From: Anthostomella pinea
Lineage: Eukaryota; Ascomycota; Sordariomycetes; Xylariales; Xylariaceae
Reading direction: 5' to 3'
Assembly: GCA_963556695.1 (NCBI GenBank)
Contig: CAUWAG010000004.1
Coordinates: 3,534,001 to 3,598,000 of the forward strand
Length of the DNA: 64,000 bases
In this document: in pieces, positions 1 to 9,524 of the stretch
Numbering within the stretch: position 1 is the stretch's first letter
Layout of the letters: every line of letters begins with the position of its first letter
Made by a program: the position numbers and the translations under genes
The notes under the pieces: model-generated
What the model saw: the letters and a program-made list of their open reading frames with translations, nothing else
Database searches by the model: none
Told to the model about the DNA's origin: nothing

Positions 1-647
1 CCACTGGCCTTATTCCTTTTGACCCAGAAAGTGTCATTTCAAAGCTGGATGCTGTCACTGTCGTATGAACAATGTTGCCAGACCCCAATCTGCCACACAC
101 TATTTAGACTTTGAAGACGCCTACCACCATTAGTAAACCGGTAAATCAATCAGTTTATATCCAAAATTGAGTCAGAAACCACCAAGAAAGCTCACTTATA
201 TCAATAATTGATGTATTAAGCTCGTTTTCAAAGGTTACATACGGTCTTATACATAAGGTCATTTGGTTGAGACCCAGGTTCGCGAGCTAGAGGAGGCCAA
301 TCACATATTAAGTAAATACTGAAAATAAAAAAGAAATATCTGATAAAAAGAGGAATACTTTCTGTTAAAAATGCAGTAAGTCTTCAGGCTACAAAGGATA
401 GTACTGAGCTGGCAAGACAGGAAATGGGTGAAGATAGTCGTTATCCAAGGAGGACGGCAGCGCGTGAGTAACGGTGTGGCATTTGCAACAACACTGGCTA
501 TAATGCGCGAACTTGTACAATAGATATAGAAACCTCTGAGGAAGAAGAATCCGATTGATTGAATTGAATTGAATGTGTTGTGGTGAAGTTATTTAACCTG
601 GTAGTTAAAGAGTTCATGACAAGTAACAACTCGCTTGTCAGCTACGT
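1..647 (+). mobile_element. Truncated, decayed Fot1/pogo-like transposon (3' part)
   Basis: This stretch aligns throughout with the 3' third of the full-length element at 9525-11384 (opposite orientation): position 1 matches about 10190 and position 647 matches the terminal base at 9525. It holds the C-terminal part of a DDE_1-type transposase reading frame, now full of stops created mostly by C-to-T and G-to-A changes, followed by the terminal repeat ending ...CTACGT and a flanking TA (648-649), the usual Tc1/mariner/pogo target. It is a net 19 bp shorter than the other copy. About 17 bp of this is one of the two subterminal ACAAGCGAGTTG motifs, probably lost by recombination between the direct repeats. 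The rest of the element lies left of the window. It cannot encode a working enzyme. Confidence 0.88.
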
Positions 648-969
648 TATATAATTACTTTTTATTTTACTTTTTATACCTAATAAATAGTTTAAGTTCA
701 TTTATATATATAAAAAGGGTTTTTTTTAATGCGCTTTTAATATTAGCTTTAGTATTTTTTATAGTTATTTTAAACAAATTTTATTGTTTTTATTATTATA
801 TTAACGTTTTTTTTGTAATCTAGGTTTTAAATAACTTAGCGTATTTTTAATCAATTTATTCTTTATATAATATCTACTTTTTGGATTTAAAGCGTTCTAA
901 TTTATATTTTAAAGGTGATTTAAGTAATTGTTATTTTCAATAAATAAATATTAATATTAAGTAATTTAA

Positions 970-1291
970 TGTGACGAGCCGTCTAACCTACAAGGCTAAA
1001 GGGTTCTATAGGGTTTATGTTCTTAGGTAAGTCAACACAAAGGACGATAGAGGTTTCTGTCAACTAGAAGACACTCCGATGCTTGATCCAAGGTGATCCT
1101 GCTCACTGGCTCACCATGGTGATCCAGTGATCCAAATTCTTAGCCACGTGACCCAGGTTCTGCTAGTCACGTGATCTGTGTACCGTTGCTCCGATTTCTC
1201 CACTGGTCAGCACCACACTCACTGGTGAACCTGTTTCTAATTGTCTCCTCTGGGCCTGTTATCAGGCCGTACTGTTTGTTGGTTTGTAACA
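970..1291 (-). repeat. Possible solo LTR (322 bp)
   Basis: Read on the minus strand, this island of normal base composition begins TGTTACAAAC at 1291 and ends GCTCGTCACA at 970, the TG..CA termini expected of a long terminal repeat, with AT-rich DNA directly outside both ends. No 5-bp target duplication is visible (TTTAA on one side, CTTAT on the other), though mutation could have erased it. No second copy was found in the window, so the LTR assignment rests on termini and length only. It might be another short repeat. Confidence 0.3.
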
Positions 1292-1798
1292 CTTATATAA
1301 TATACATATTATTAAACAGTTTTTTAAAGTCACTATATATAATTATGCGTTATTAACGACTTGAATAAGTATAATCTTTTAATCAGTAAATAACCCATTT
1401 TTAAGAAGATAATCCTATTTTTAAATCTATTAATATAGTTATCAGTTTTTTTTAGTTTTTTTTCAGTTTTAAACTAAACAGTTAAATTTAATATTTAAAA
1501 ATTATATAGTAATTATAAAAGATAAAAGAACAAGTGTCGGTATAATATTATATAAATTCAAAATTTAATTGGTTTTTTTCGTTTTATAAAAACTAATAAT
1601 ACTTAAATTAATTCATATATTGTTTTCATTTTTTCATTTGTATAATTTGTCACGTTTTAATCATTAAATAAGTCCTTTTTATTATATATTATATTATTAA
1701 ATTTGATTATAAAATTTTAATTATAACTTAAAAATTTTACTTTTTATAAATCAATTTTTATTTTAAAAAGGTAAATTTACCAATAAATCTTGGATCCA

Positions 1799-3142
1799 TT
1801 AGATACCGGATTGTTAGGTCACTTAGCCAGACCTTCGAGTCCAGCTAGACCTCACAATCCAACCATCAGTAAGATTAGACCTTGACCAAATACTCGAGTA
1901 TTATGATTGATCGTTCAAGCCTGTTCCAATAATAAGGATATATAGATTGAAAATTAATTAGCGTTTATTCTATTTTAAACGCTTAGATTTATTACTCACG
2001 AATTTAATATTAATAATTTTAAATATATAGGTATTTACTGATTTACAAATATAAAATTTATATTTATATTAAAATTAAAGTTTTATATTATTATTAAAAA
2101 GAGCGCCATTTATTGATATTATTTAAGAAAATAATATAATAATAATCTTGTTTGAAAACTGAATAAATAAATTATATAAACTTATTAACTTATTTTCTGA
2201 TTTTTTTTATACTTGTAAATAGTTATGTAAACAATATAACGTTATAAAATATCGTAGCGGTCATAAAAGCTTAAATTTAATTCTTGAAAATTCAAAAATA
2301 ATGAAATGTGTAAGGTATATTTTCGTAAATTAATTAATTACGCGGCCTATAAATAAATATTTTAGAAATATTTTATATATATTTTCGAGTTTCAAAAACC
2401 TATTATTATAGTTAATTTTCGACATTAAGCTGTTGAAAGGTATATAACTTTAAAAATCTTTTCTTATCTGATTTCATATTTGTTATTAATATAAAACAAT
2501 TTTTTAACTTTTAGAAAATACTTAGTTACTTTTTATTTTAAAAAAACTTATTTAATTAAAAAATAATAATTGGTTTTTAAAAGCTTCATAATTATCATTT
2601 TTAATTATGTATTTTTTTAAAAATACGATAGTTTTTAAGGAAAAATAATATATTGAATTTATAATAAAGATAAAATTATTTAAGCCGCTTTAAAAAGATA
2701 TAATTATCTTTCATAAGGTCTTTTTATTTTGAATCAAGTTTTTTCGCTTAATAAAAGTACATATAATAATAAAAGTGGTCATAAAAAGTGTAAAAAGAAA
2801 TAGTTAAAGTAGTTAAAGTAGTTAAAGTAGTTAAAGTAGTTAAAGTAGTTAAAGTAGTTAAAGTAGTTAAAGTAGTTAAAGTAGTTAAAGTAGTTAAAGT
2901 AGTTAAAGTAGTTAAAGTAGTTAAAGTAGTTAAAGTAGTTAAAGTAGTTAAAGTAGTTAAAGTAGTTAAAGTAGTTAAAGTAGTTAAAGTAGTTAAAATA
3001 TCATATATGTAGGAACAGGCTTGAACGATCAATCATAATACTCGAGTATGGGGTCAAGGTCATGATGTTGCTGATGGTTGGATTGGGAGGTCTAGCTGGA
3101 CTTGCAGGTCTGGCTAAGTGTCCTCACAATCCGGTATCTAAT
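1799..3142. repeat. Element-like unit bounded by 130-bp inverted repeats
   Basis: Positions 1799-1928 are the reverse complement of 3012-3142 with roughly ten mismatches. Landmarks shared in inverse orientation include CTCGAGTA, GGTCTAGCTGG/CCAGCTAGACC and CCGGTATCTAAT. GGATCC sites lie just outside each arm (1792 and again near 3173 and 3214). The 1.1 kb between the arms is AT-rich, has no plausible gene, and contains the perfect minisatellite at 2801-2998. The structure fits a long-TIR non-autonomous DNA element, or two repeat copies in opposite orientation flanking unrelated AT-rich DNA. I cannot identify the parent family. Confidence 0.6.
2801..2998. repeat. Perfect 9-bp minisatellite (TAGTTAAAG)x22
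   Basis: A head-to-tail array of the 9-mer TAGTTAAAG runs for 198 bp, i.e. 22 copies with no visible interruption. On the minus strand one frame reads as Leu-Thr-Thr repeats, but this is only a by-product of the array and not a protein. The array stops 13 bp before the right inverted-repeat arm of the surrounding unit. Its homogeneity contrasts with the heavily mutated DNA around it and suggests recent slippage expansion. Confidence 0.95.
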
Positions 3143-3710
3143 CTCTTATCTAATCATATATGTGGATCCGGTATGAATGGTTTGAAGGTTGGAATCGCAT
3201 GGATCCAACAATATAAAAGTTAAAAAAAAACGTTGTAATATTTTTAAAAAGTATTTAAAATGTTCAAAACAATAATATAAGGAGAAAATTTTATTTTATG
3301 TCGTCGCGATATTCAATATTACATATACTGAAAAACGATATAAACGAAATTATAATATACATTATACTATTATTATTTTATAATTATAACCTTATAAATA
3401 TACGCGTAATAATAAGGCATAATAAGAAGTGTAACGGTTTAATTAGTACTTTATTGAATATTTTGTTTCTAATAATATTTTTAAAAATAACATTATAAAC
3501 TGCCGTTTAGTGTGTATAATTTATCAGATTTATTTTAAATATAAAATATAGCTTTTATTTATAATATTTACGGCAATAAAAGTATATAACTGTCATGGTC
3601 TGGTACAGGTAGTCCATGTGGTGAGTCCTGGAGCCCGGATATGAGTACATGTACCACCATTGAATGTCAAGCTGCCACGCTTGATATTCGACACCCTTTT
3701 TGGGAGGAAC

Positions 3711-3752
3711 AGCCGTAGCATAGTGGTTATGGTGAGCGTTCTGTTATAATAA
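3711..3752 (+). other. tRNA-like A-box fragment (SINE-head-like)
   Basis: At the end of a normal-GC island (3590-3752) the words TAGCATAGTGGTTATGGT resemble the 5' half of a tRNA including the D-arm/A-box. No B-box, anticodon arm or acceptor pairing follows: the sequence passes directly into AT-rich DNA. It is therefore not a functional tRNA. A truncated tRNA-derived SINE head is one reading; chance resemblance is another. Confidence 0.25.
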
Positions 3753-4249
3753 TGTTTTATTTATTAAATTACTACGTATTTCACGTATATTAACTCGTTT
3801 AAAAATAAAAGTATATATTATTAAATGAAGTATATAATCAATTAATGTTATTTTATAAAAAGATAATTTCGAAATATTGTATATATTTATAATATTTATA
3901 ATAATATTATTATTATATTAACCTATTATTTAAGCTTATATAAAAAATACTCTTTGAGTTTTAAATAAAAAAGTCTATTAAATTCAGATAAATAGGTTTA
4001 ACATGTTATAAGATATTTTAAGGTGTTATAATATTTTAAACTTAATTTATCAAAGATATTATAATATTTTTGCTAAAAACTAAACGTTATTATAAAAACC
4101 TTTTATATATGATAATAATAGCTGTTTTATTATAGGCCAGCGGGATAAACTAATGATATAATAAAAGAAATAGTTTTATCTTTATATTTTAAATTTTAAA
4201 TTTTGGGTTTAAATTTAAGTTTCATAGAGTTTTATTTTATTTGTACTTA

Positions 4250-4688
4250 ACGTAGATAACAAGCAAGCTGCAAATATAAGCCAGCTACAAGGTAGGGCTT
4301 CCCTATAAAAAAAGTCGGTGCATTAATTTTTAACTTCAAGAAAATTTTTTCGGAAAGATCTCGGACCTTTTTTTTAAGTTTATAACTCAAAAATACATCA
4401 ATGTCACTTTTTTAAAGTTTATAGCTATTTTATTTTAAGATTCATTTTAAAATACATTAAAACTACCTTAATAAAAACCCTTTTTTAAGATGCACAGGCT
4501 ATTAAATCAGTAAAAAGTAATTGCTATATATTATTATTATTTATAAAAAAGGCTATATTAAATATAGCAAGTCTGAGATTTTTCTGATTTTTTTGAAAGG
4601 TAGACCAACGGTTACGCACCAACTTTTTTATATATAAAAGCCCTACCTCGCAGCTCGCTTATATTCGCAGCTTGCTTGTTATTTACGT
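4250..4688. mobile_element. 439-bp MITE with pogo-type ends
   Basis: The two ends form imperfect terminal inverted repeats of about 75 bp: left ACGTAGATAACAAGCAAG at 4250 and right, read inward, ACGTAAATAACAAGCAAG from 4688. The pairing continues through AGGTAGGGCTT and an A-rich tract. TA lies directly outside each end (4248-4249 and 4689-4690), as expected of a TA target duplication. The interior is AT-rich with no coding capacity. The first 18 bases match the Fot-like element at 9525-11384 (ACGTAGCTGACAAGCGAG) at most positions, so this is best read as a miniature element that could have been mobilised in trans by that or a sister transposase. Confidence 0.82.
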
Positions 4689-4690
4689 TA

Positions 4691-5449
4691 TTGTTTTTAA
4701 ATTAAAGTTATCATAACTGTCACGATTCCGTAAATGTATTACAAGGATACAGGGACCCTTATTAACTATTGACGTATAACGAACTCTGGTTGAAGGAAAA
4801 GAAAGATCTGGAGATGCACCCGAATTGGTGGGCAGCTAGATGTGGGCAGTCGTCCCCCACCAGACCCACCAGGGCATGGATCAACCTATCGTCCAATCAG
4901 TCATGTGCTCAGTCACGTGACCCCGGGACCATAGGTGTTGAATACGAGGGTCAATTGATGAGTGTATTATGATGTTGTGATCAGCACTGTCTATCTGTGT
5001 ACGAGTTTTCAGTACTAGTTCTGCCCTGGTGGCTGATCGCCGTCTAATGCGCTGTCATCCACGTGACATGGTCAGTGCATGGCCCAAATGGTGCGCTGGT
5101 ATCTGACAATAGGGACCATCGCTAGACCTGATGGATGGTAGAACCATCATAATAACCGTAAAAGTAGGGATAAAGCTATATATTATTATAATTATTATAA
5201 TACTCGCTCTATTCAGCCTTTTCCGTTTATAGCTTAGCTAAGTAGTAGCGTGCGCCTTGTTGCAGCGTGGTCCCTGCACGCCGTAAAGGAATTGCCTAGA
5301 AAAGGCGGTACCCTAGATGCACGGGCCACCTACTTGCCTGTGGCTAAGATTTCGCCGAATACTTGAAGCTCTTTCCGAGCTGTCCCAAGAAGGCTCCATC
5401 AGTCTGGTGCGCGACCTCGCAGCGCAGTGCAGCTCGATAACTTCCCACA
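4691..5449. other. Intergenic, upstream of the DUF4536-type gene
   Basis: Normal-composition DNA returns at about 4718. Short open frames here (for example 4769-4972) have no recognisable family and look incidental. A TGTCACGATTCC start at 4718 and CCCTGCA at 5272-5278 could be LTR termini, but no target duplication supports this. The part nearest the gene should contain its promoter; I see no diagnostic element. Confidence 0.4.
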
Positions 5450-5859
5450 ATGGCCAAAGATCAGGTTCCGACGGTCGGCACGCTCGACAAGCCCGAGAGC
5501 CCTTACGAGCTCCTGAAGCAGGATCGAGGCGAGGACTGTCTGTCTTGCAGAGTCGTAGGTCAGTAGTACCCCCGAACCCATTCACATGCGCCGCGTTGGC
5601 GAGAAGACCCCCATTGCCCCGAACTCTACTCTACGCAGCCTCTAGCTTACAATTGCTGACCCGATGTTGTAATACAGGCGGCAGCGCATTCCTCGGCCTC
5701 GCAGCATACAGCTACTTCTCCGGCCAGTCTCAACTCGAGCAGCAACGGGTGAAGATCCTCGCGAGCAAGTCCATGTTCGGCATGCGCAGCCGCAGGTTCG
5801 GTATCGCGGCTACGTCGATGGGGCTGGCTTGGCTGGGCGTATACAGGTTGTTCGTGTAG
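5450..5859 (+). CDS. DUF4536/DMAC1-like small membrane protein
   Basis: A two-exon gene: exon 1 5450-5558 and exon 2 5678-5859, joined by a 119-nt intron (GTCAGT..TACAG), giving 96 residues. The protein has an acidic N-terminus, then a D-C-L-S-C-R-V motif at about residues 29-35, a Gly/Ala-rich hydrophobic segment directly after it, a basic middle, and a second hydrophobic segment ending in Y-R-L-F-V. This order is that of the distal membrane-arm assembly complex protein 1-like domain (DUF4536), a small two-helix family linked in animals to complex I membrane-arm assembly. The fungal role is inferred only. The start was chosen because the AACTTCCCACAATGGCC context and the short N-terminus suit the family; a longer in-frame start at 5317 would bypass the intron and give no family match. 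Confidence 0.75.
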
Positions 5860-6410
5860 GAGAGATGCGCGCACTCGATCAATGCGATGATACGATGGAA
5901 AGAAACAAACTCTACTCTTGCGCCCCGAGCGAGCGTCGCGGACGGCTTCCAGGAGCTGGGAGGAGGGCCGACAGCAACACGGAGACAGACGCTGCAGAAC
6001 GTGCTACACTATGGGTCGACGGACTGGTGAAGCCAAACATACGGTATGATGGACACTTTACAAGAGCACGATAGGCTGGGCGGGCCTTTGCGTGGATGTG
6101 CCTGAGAATCTACGTCGGGGAACATCGCTTCGCGAAACAAGGACGGACTGGGGAGAGCCCCCGGCCAGAAGCTGTGCAAGATGTGCGCATGTGTACACAG
6201 TCCACGGTGCAAACAGAATACAGGGCAGTCAGTTTGCGACCAGAGATCGGTGTATTCTGTGGTGCGAGATAAGGACACTTAAACAAATGCAAGCGCAGGC
6301 GGCCATATATGTACGAACGGGTGGACAGCGCCCCCTCCGGCTCCTACTACCGGTATTCTACAGGAGAGCCTTGACATGGGCACACGCAACGTGCGCCGCC
6401 CGCGGCACCT
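5860..6410. other. Convergent intergenic region
   Basis: This 551-bp stretch separates the ends of two converging genes. Overlapping short open frames on both strands (e.g. 6009-6278 and 6092-6410) show no family resemblance and no consistent coding signal. It probably holds the two 3' untranslated regions. Confidence 0.5.
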
Positions 6411-7700
6411 TCATGCTTGTCGCGGAGGCTGGCAAAGCCTCGTCACAAGGTCCTCGGGTGCGTCCATCCAGCCACTCATCGGGGAGTCCTTGGCGTAATC
6501 GTAGTACTCCATACTGAGCCATTCCACCTTAACCGTGTGCTTTTCGGCGTATGCTTTGATATGCTTCGTCAGAGCTGGCGATAGCCTCTTGAATGCAAGC
6601 AGGGCGTAGTCCAGTCGAGCAAACACATCCTTACTGGCTGGGTCGGCAGGCACGCTAACCTTGAGAATTACATCCATGCCCATTAGTTTTCGGGATTCAA
6701 GGCCGAAGATTACATTGAGCCCAGTCATGAGACTAAAGGGCACAAGGACCCTTGCTTCTTTGGAGAGGAAGAGAATGCCAGTGTCGAGAAAGTGAACGTG
6801 ACCTGGGGAGTACCTCGTCAGTTGGTCAGGCCAGCGAGGTGGTGGTATCGATTTACCTTTCGATTTCTTTTTCAAGTCGGTGCCCGAAACAGGCTCCAGC
6901 GACGCCTCAACTTGGGTTATGACACCGGCGGTCTCCGTGTAGTCCGTGACGGCCTTGCCGAATGGCATGAGTTGCTCGTCCAAGACCTTCTTGCACACGG
7001 AGAGATACGTGTCTTTCTTAGCATCACCAGCACGGGCTGCAGCTCCACGAAGCTCCCCGTCCACCTTCTGATTGGGAAACTTGAACGAGATAAGCTGAGG
7101 ATACCTGTTCTTGATGGGGGCGATGCCAGTGGCGGCAGAGGGAACGATGAATATCTCGTAAGCTTCCTTCTTCCGGGCAGACGACTTTAGGTTCTTCATG
7201 ACGATGATCGCTTCTGTTCCTGTGTCAACGATGGCGTTCATGTTCGAGTCGCAGCCCCTAGCCTGTCCCGGCAAGCGGCTTCAGGGGCCAAGACTCACCT
7301 ATTGAAGCAAAAGACAACGAGAATGCGGCGTCCATCCCCCACAACCCGCGCGGGCCATGGAGACGAATACCACCACCAGTCGGGCCGGAGATGACCTCAA
7401 AGCGCATCTCGCCCTCGAAGGCGACTGGAACGAGAGCCAGTCCGTCCGGACTAGGCATGTTGCCCCATCGGGACTGTCGTCCAGGCTTCCGCTACTCTGG
7501 CCTGGGACATCAGAGGTAGTGTCCGCAGAGGTAGAAGGTTGGATCTTCTTCGGTCGGGGACCAGCATCATCATCCGGGTTTTCGGTGGAGTCGTGTTTCC
7601 GCTTGGATGCATTCCCTGAGCGCCCCTGGAGGTGGCTTGAACTTGAAGACGCGTCGACAGGCTGCGCGCAAGCCGTGGAGGTCGCCCGTCGCGGAGGCAT
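6411..7700 (-). CDS. Rtt106-like histone-chaperone-type protein, frame break near N-terminus
   Basis: The core reads from 7458 to 7299, a 79-nt intron (7298-7220, GTGAGT..CACAG), then 7219-6411: 322 residues. Visible features are R-K-K after a conserved hydrophobic strand at about residue 69, a basic linker (K-K-K-S-K-G-K), and G-H-V-H-F-L-D-T-G-I-L-F, resembling the second PH-like domain of Rtt106/Pob3-type histone chaperones, which bind H3-H4. Upstream, 7700-7459 is open in another frame and encodes a Ser-rich, basic N-terminus with KRK and RPKK clusters like a nuclear-localisation signal. No consensus intron joins the two frames, so either translation starts at 7458 or a one-base indel (or assembly error) separates N-terminus from core. 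The family assignment is by pattern only; another FACT-like or unrelated PH protein is possible. Confidence 0.5.
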
Positions 7701-9524
7701 CTTGAATAGGAAGAGGAGAAGTCGTGAGTGAGACTCAATGGAAGAGAGTATAATCTCAACTTATGAAATAGAATTGAGCTCAAAAATCACTGGGTTTTGT
7801 CTCAATGTCGTGTCACAAAGCACTGCACAGCTGATGGACATCGCGACTGGGACTGCTATGATTGCTAGATGGCTAAGACGCGTCGGCACGTGACCACAAA
7901 CATTTTCCAGTTGAGGCTTGCACCTTTTTAGCACAAGCTCTCTAAGAGGCGCATTTCTCGGCGTGCGAAAGAGGGTGCAGCGAAAAGGGGCTTCAGTCGG
8001 GACCCTGCAGATCGGGATCGTCAGGGAAAAAGAGACGGTCTGCTGTCACGGCTAAACTATTGCTTGATGCATTCCAGCGAAGATTGTCAGATGATTCTAG
8101 GGTGTTCAGGCAATCTATCAGAAAACGCGGTTCGCGACGTTAGATCGGTTGCCCGGGCGATTGAAGGATGAAAACGCGACGGTGGGAGGTGATGCCTGTT
8201 CGCATTGACGATAGCAGGAGGCCATCAACAAAATAAGAGGGAAAGAAACAATGTTTGGAAACTCCTTAGGCAGGCTGGCAGGATCCGGATTCGTGATGTT
8301 TGTTCCCACTTTGTCCAGGTCTCACCCACCTCCTTGCAGATGCAGGCCGTTCTGGTGACCAGTCATTGCAGCCAATTCCATTCCGCATCCTCGTTCCTGA
8401 CTTGATGGATCAGTGGCCACACCGTTCTGACCGTGCCGCCGCGACCCTCGAGAGGCTCACGAACAGGACTGGCAACTGCAGAAGTCGGGTGGTATTTCAT
8501 GCAAGGCCAAGGGCTGTTGCATCAACAAAACAATCGAGTCAAGGGGCCACTGGCCCTGCATGCAGCAACCAACGAGCAACGAGCGTGCACTTCAACTGCG
8601 GATTGAATTCACGAACAAGACGCCGGAGTGGGCAACGAGACAGATGGAACAAGGTCACGACTCACGGCATCATTGCATCAATCCCATGTACGCCGACCGT
8701 TTAAATGGTACGGGGCTTGACGCCACCGGCGAGGGGAACAGGCAATACCTGGTCATGCATATGAAAATATGCCGGGAATCATGTATCTGCGTGAACACTG
8801 AATGGGGGCCAATACGTCAGTTTAAGATTGCCCTTCCTCAATTAATTGCCCGGCAACCAGATCTTCTGTGGATTCGAAACAAGAAACAGTTGATGCAGGC
8901 AAATTGATCTATTTCTATTGCGGGTTGCAAGCAGGACATGATGATCATGAAGCCATATTTGCAGTAGACTCGTCACCTTGTATTGCCGAGCCAACTTGTC
9001 GTATCATCGCACATCCAATCTTTGACTACCCAAAGAGGACGCGAGAGTTTCAAACCATCAGTACACTTTTGCCAGGTCAATAATTGATACTTCTTTCTGA
9101 TTGCAGTCCTTGAGTTGGACTTTGAAAAGTACCAGATATTTGAGTTGGGTCTTTTGGCGGTGATACCTGATATGATTGCATTGAGTGTACCTAGGCATAC
9201 TGTCTGTCTTCGGCCTCAAAGTGAATGCAGATCAACTGACCACTTGAATTCCCAAAAGGGTAATGAGTGGTCAGGGCTTCTAGGGCTTAAGCTCAATTGG
9301 GCTAGCCACACAATAACAATCCCGAAGTCAGCAATTAAAGTGGCGCGACAGCAATACCTGCAACTATACCTAGTATGCACCTATTTAAAGTATTTTTTCA
9401 ATTTATTTATAGCTTTAAACTAGCTATTAATTAAGTAAAGTAACTATATTAATATCTTATATAATAAAACCTAGCTACATACTTATTAAATAAAGAATAA
9501 TTAATTACTTAATAAAAAGATATA
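7701..9524. other. Intergenic region left of the Fot-like element
   Basis: About 1.8 kb with no supportable gene. Open frames at 8300-8704, 8560-8907 and 9115-9423 overlap without splice logic and match nothing I know. Base composition is ordinary until about 9370, then becomes strongly AT-rich up to the transposon boundary, so the element inserted into AT-rich DNA. Confidence 0.5.

Larger units (their letters stand above)
648..4249. other. AT-rich, probably RIP-mutated heterochromatic block
   Basis: Most of this block is strikingly AT-rich, with long A/T runs and TA-rich words, and holds no open reading frame resembling a gene. It is interrupted by short islands of ordinary composition at about 970-1291, 1792-1930, 3010-3210 and 3590-3752. 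This pattern is what repeat-induced point mutation leaves in filamentous ascomycetes: duplicated DNA above a few hundred bp is driven to AT, while shorter repeats escape. The composition and the islands are seen directly. RIP as the cause is inferred from the mutated transposon at 1-647 next to it. Confidence 0.8.

Noticed and set aside
2748..3032. Minus-strand frame of Leu-Thr-Thr repeats
   Set aside because: It is only the translation of the 9-bp minisatellite; 9-bp periodicity keeps one frame open automatically.
4718..5278. Possible second solo LTR (TGTCACGA start, CCCTGCA end)
   Set aside because: No terminal inverted match and no target duplication; the choice of ends was arbitrary.
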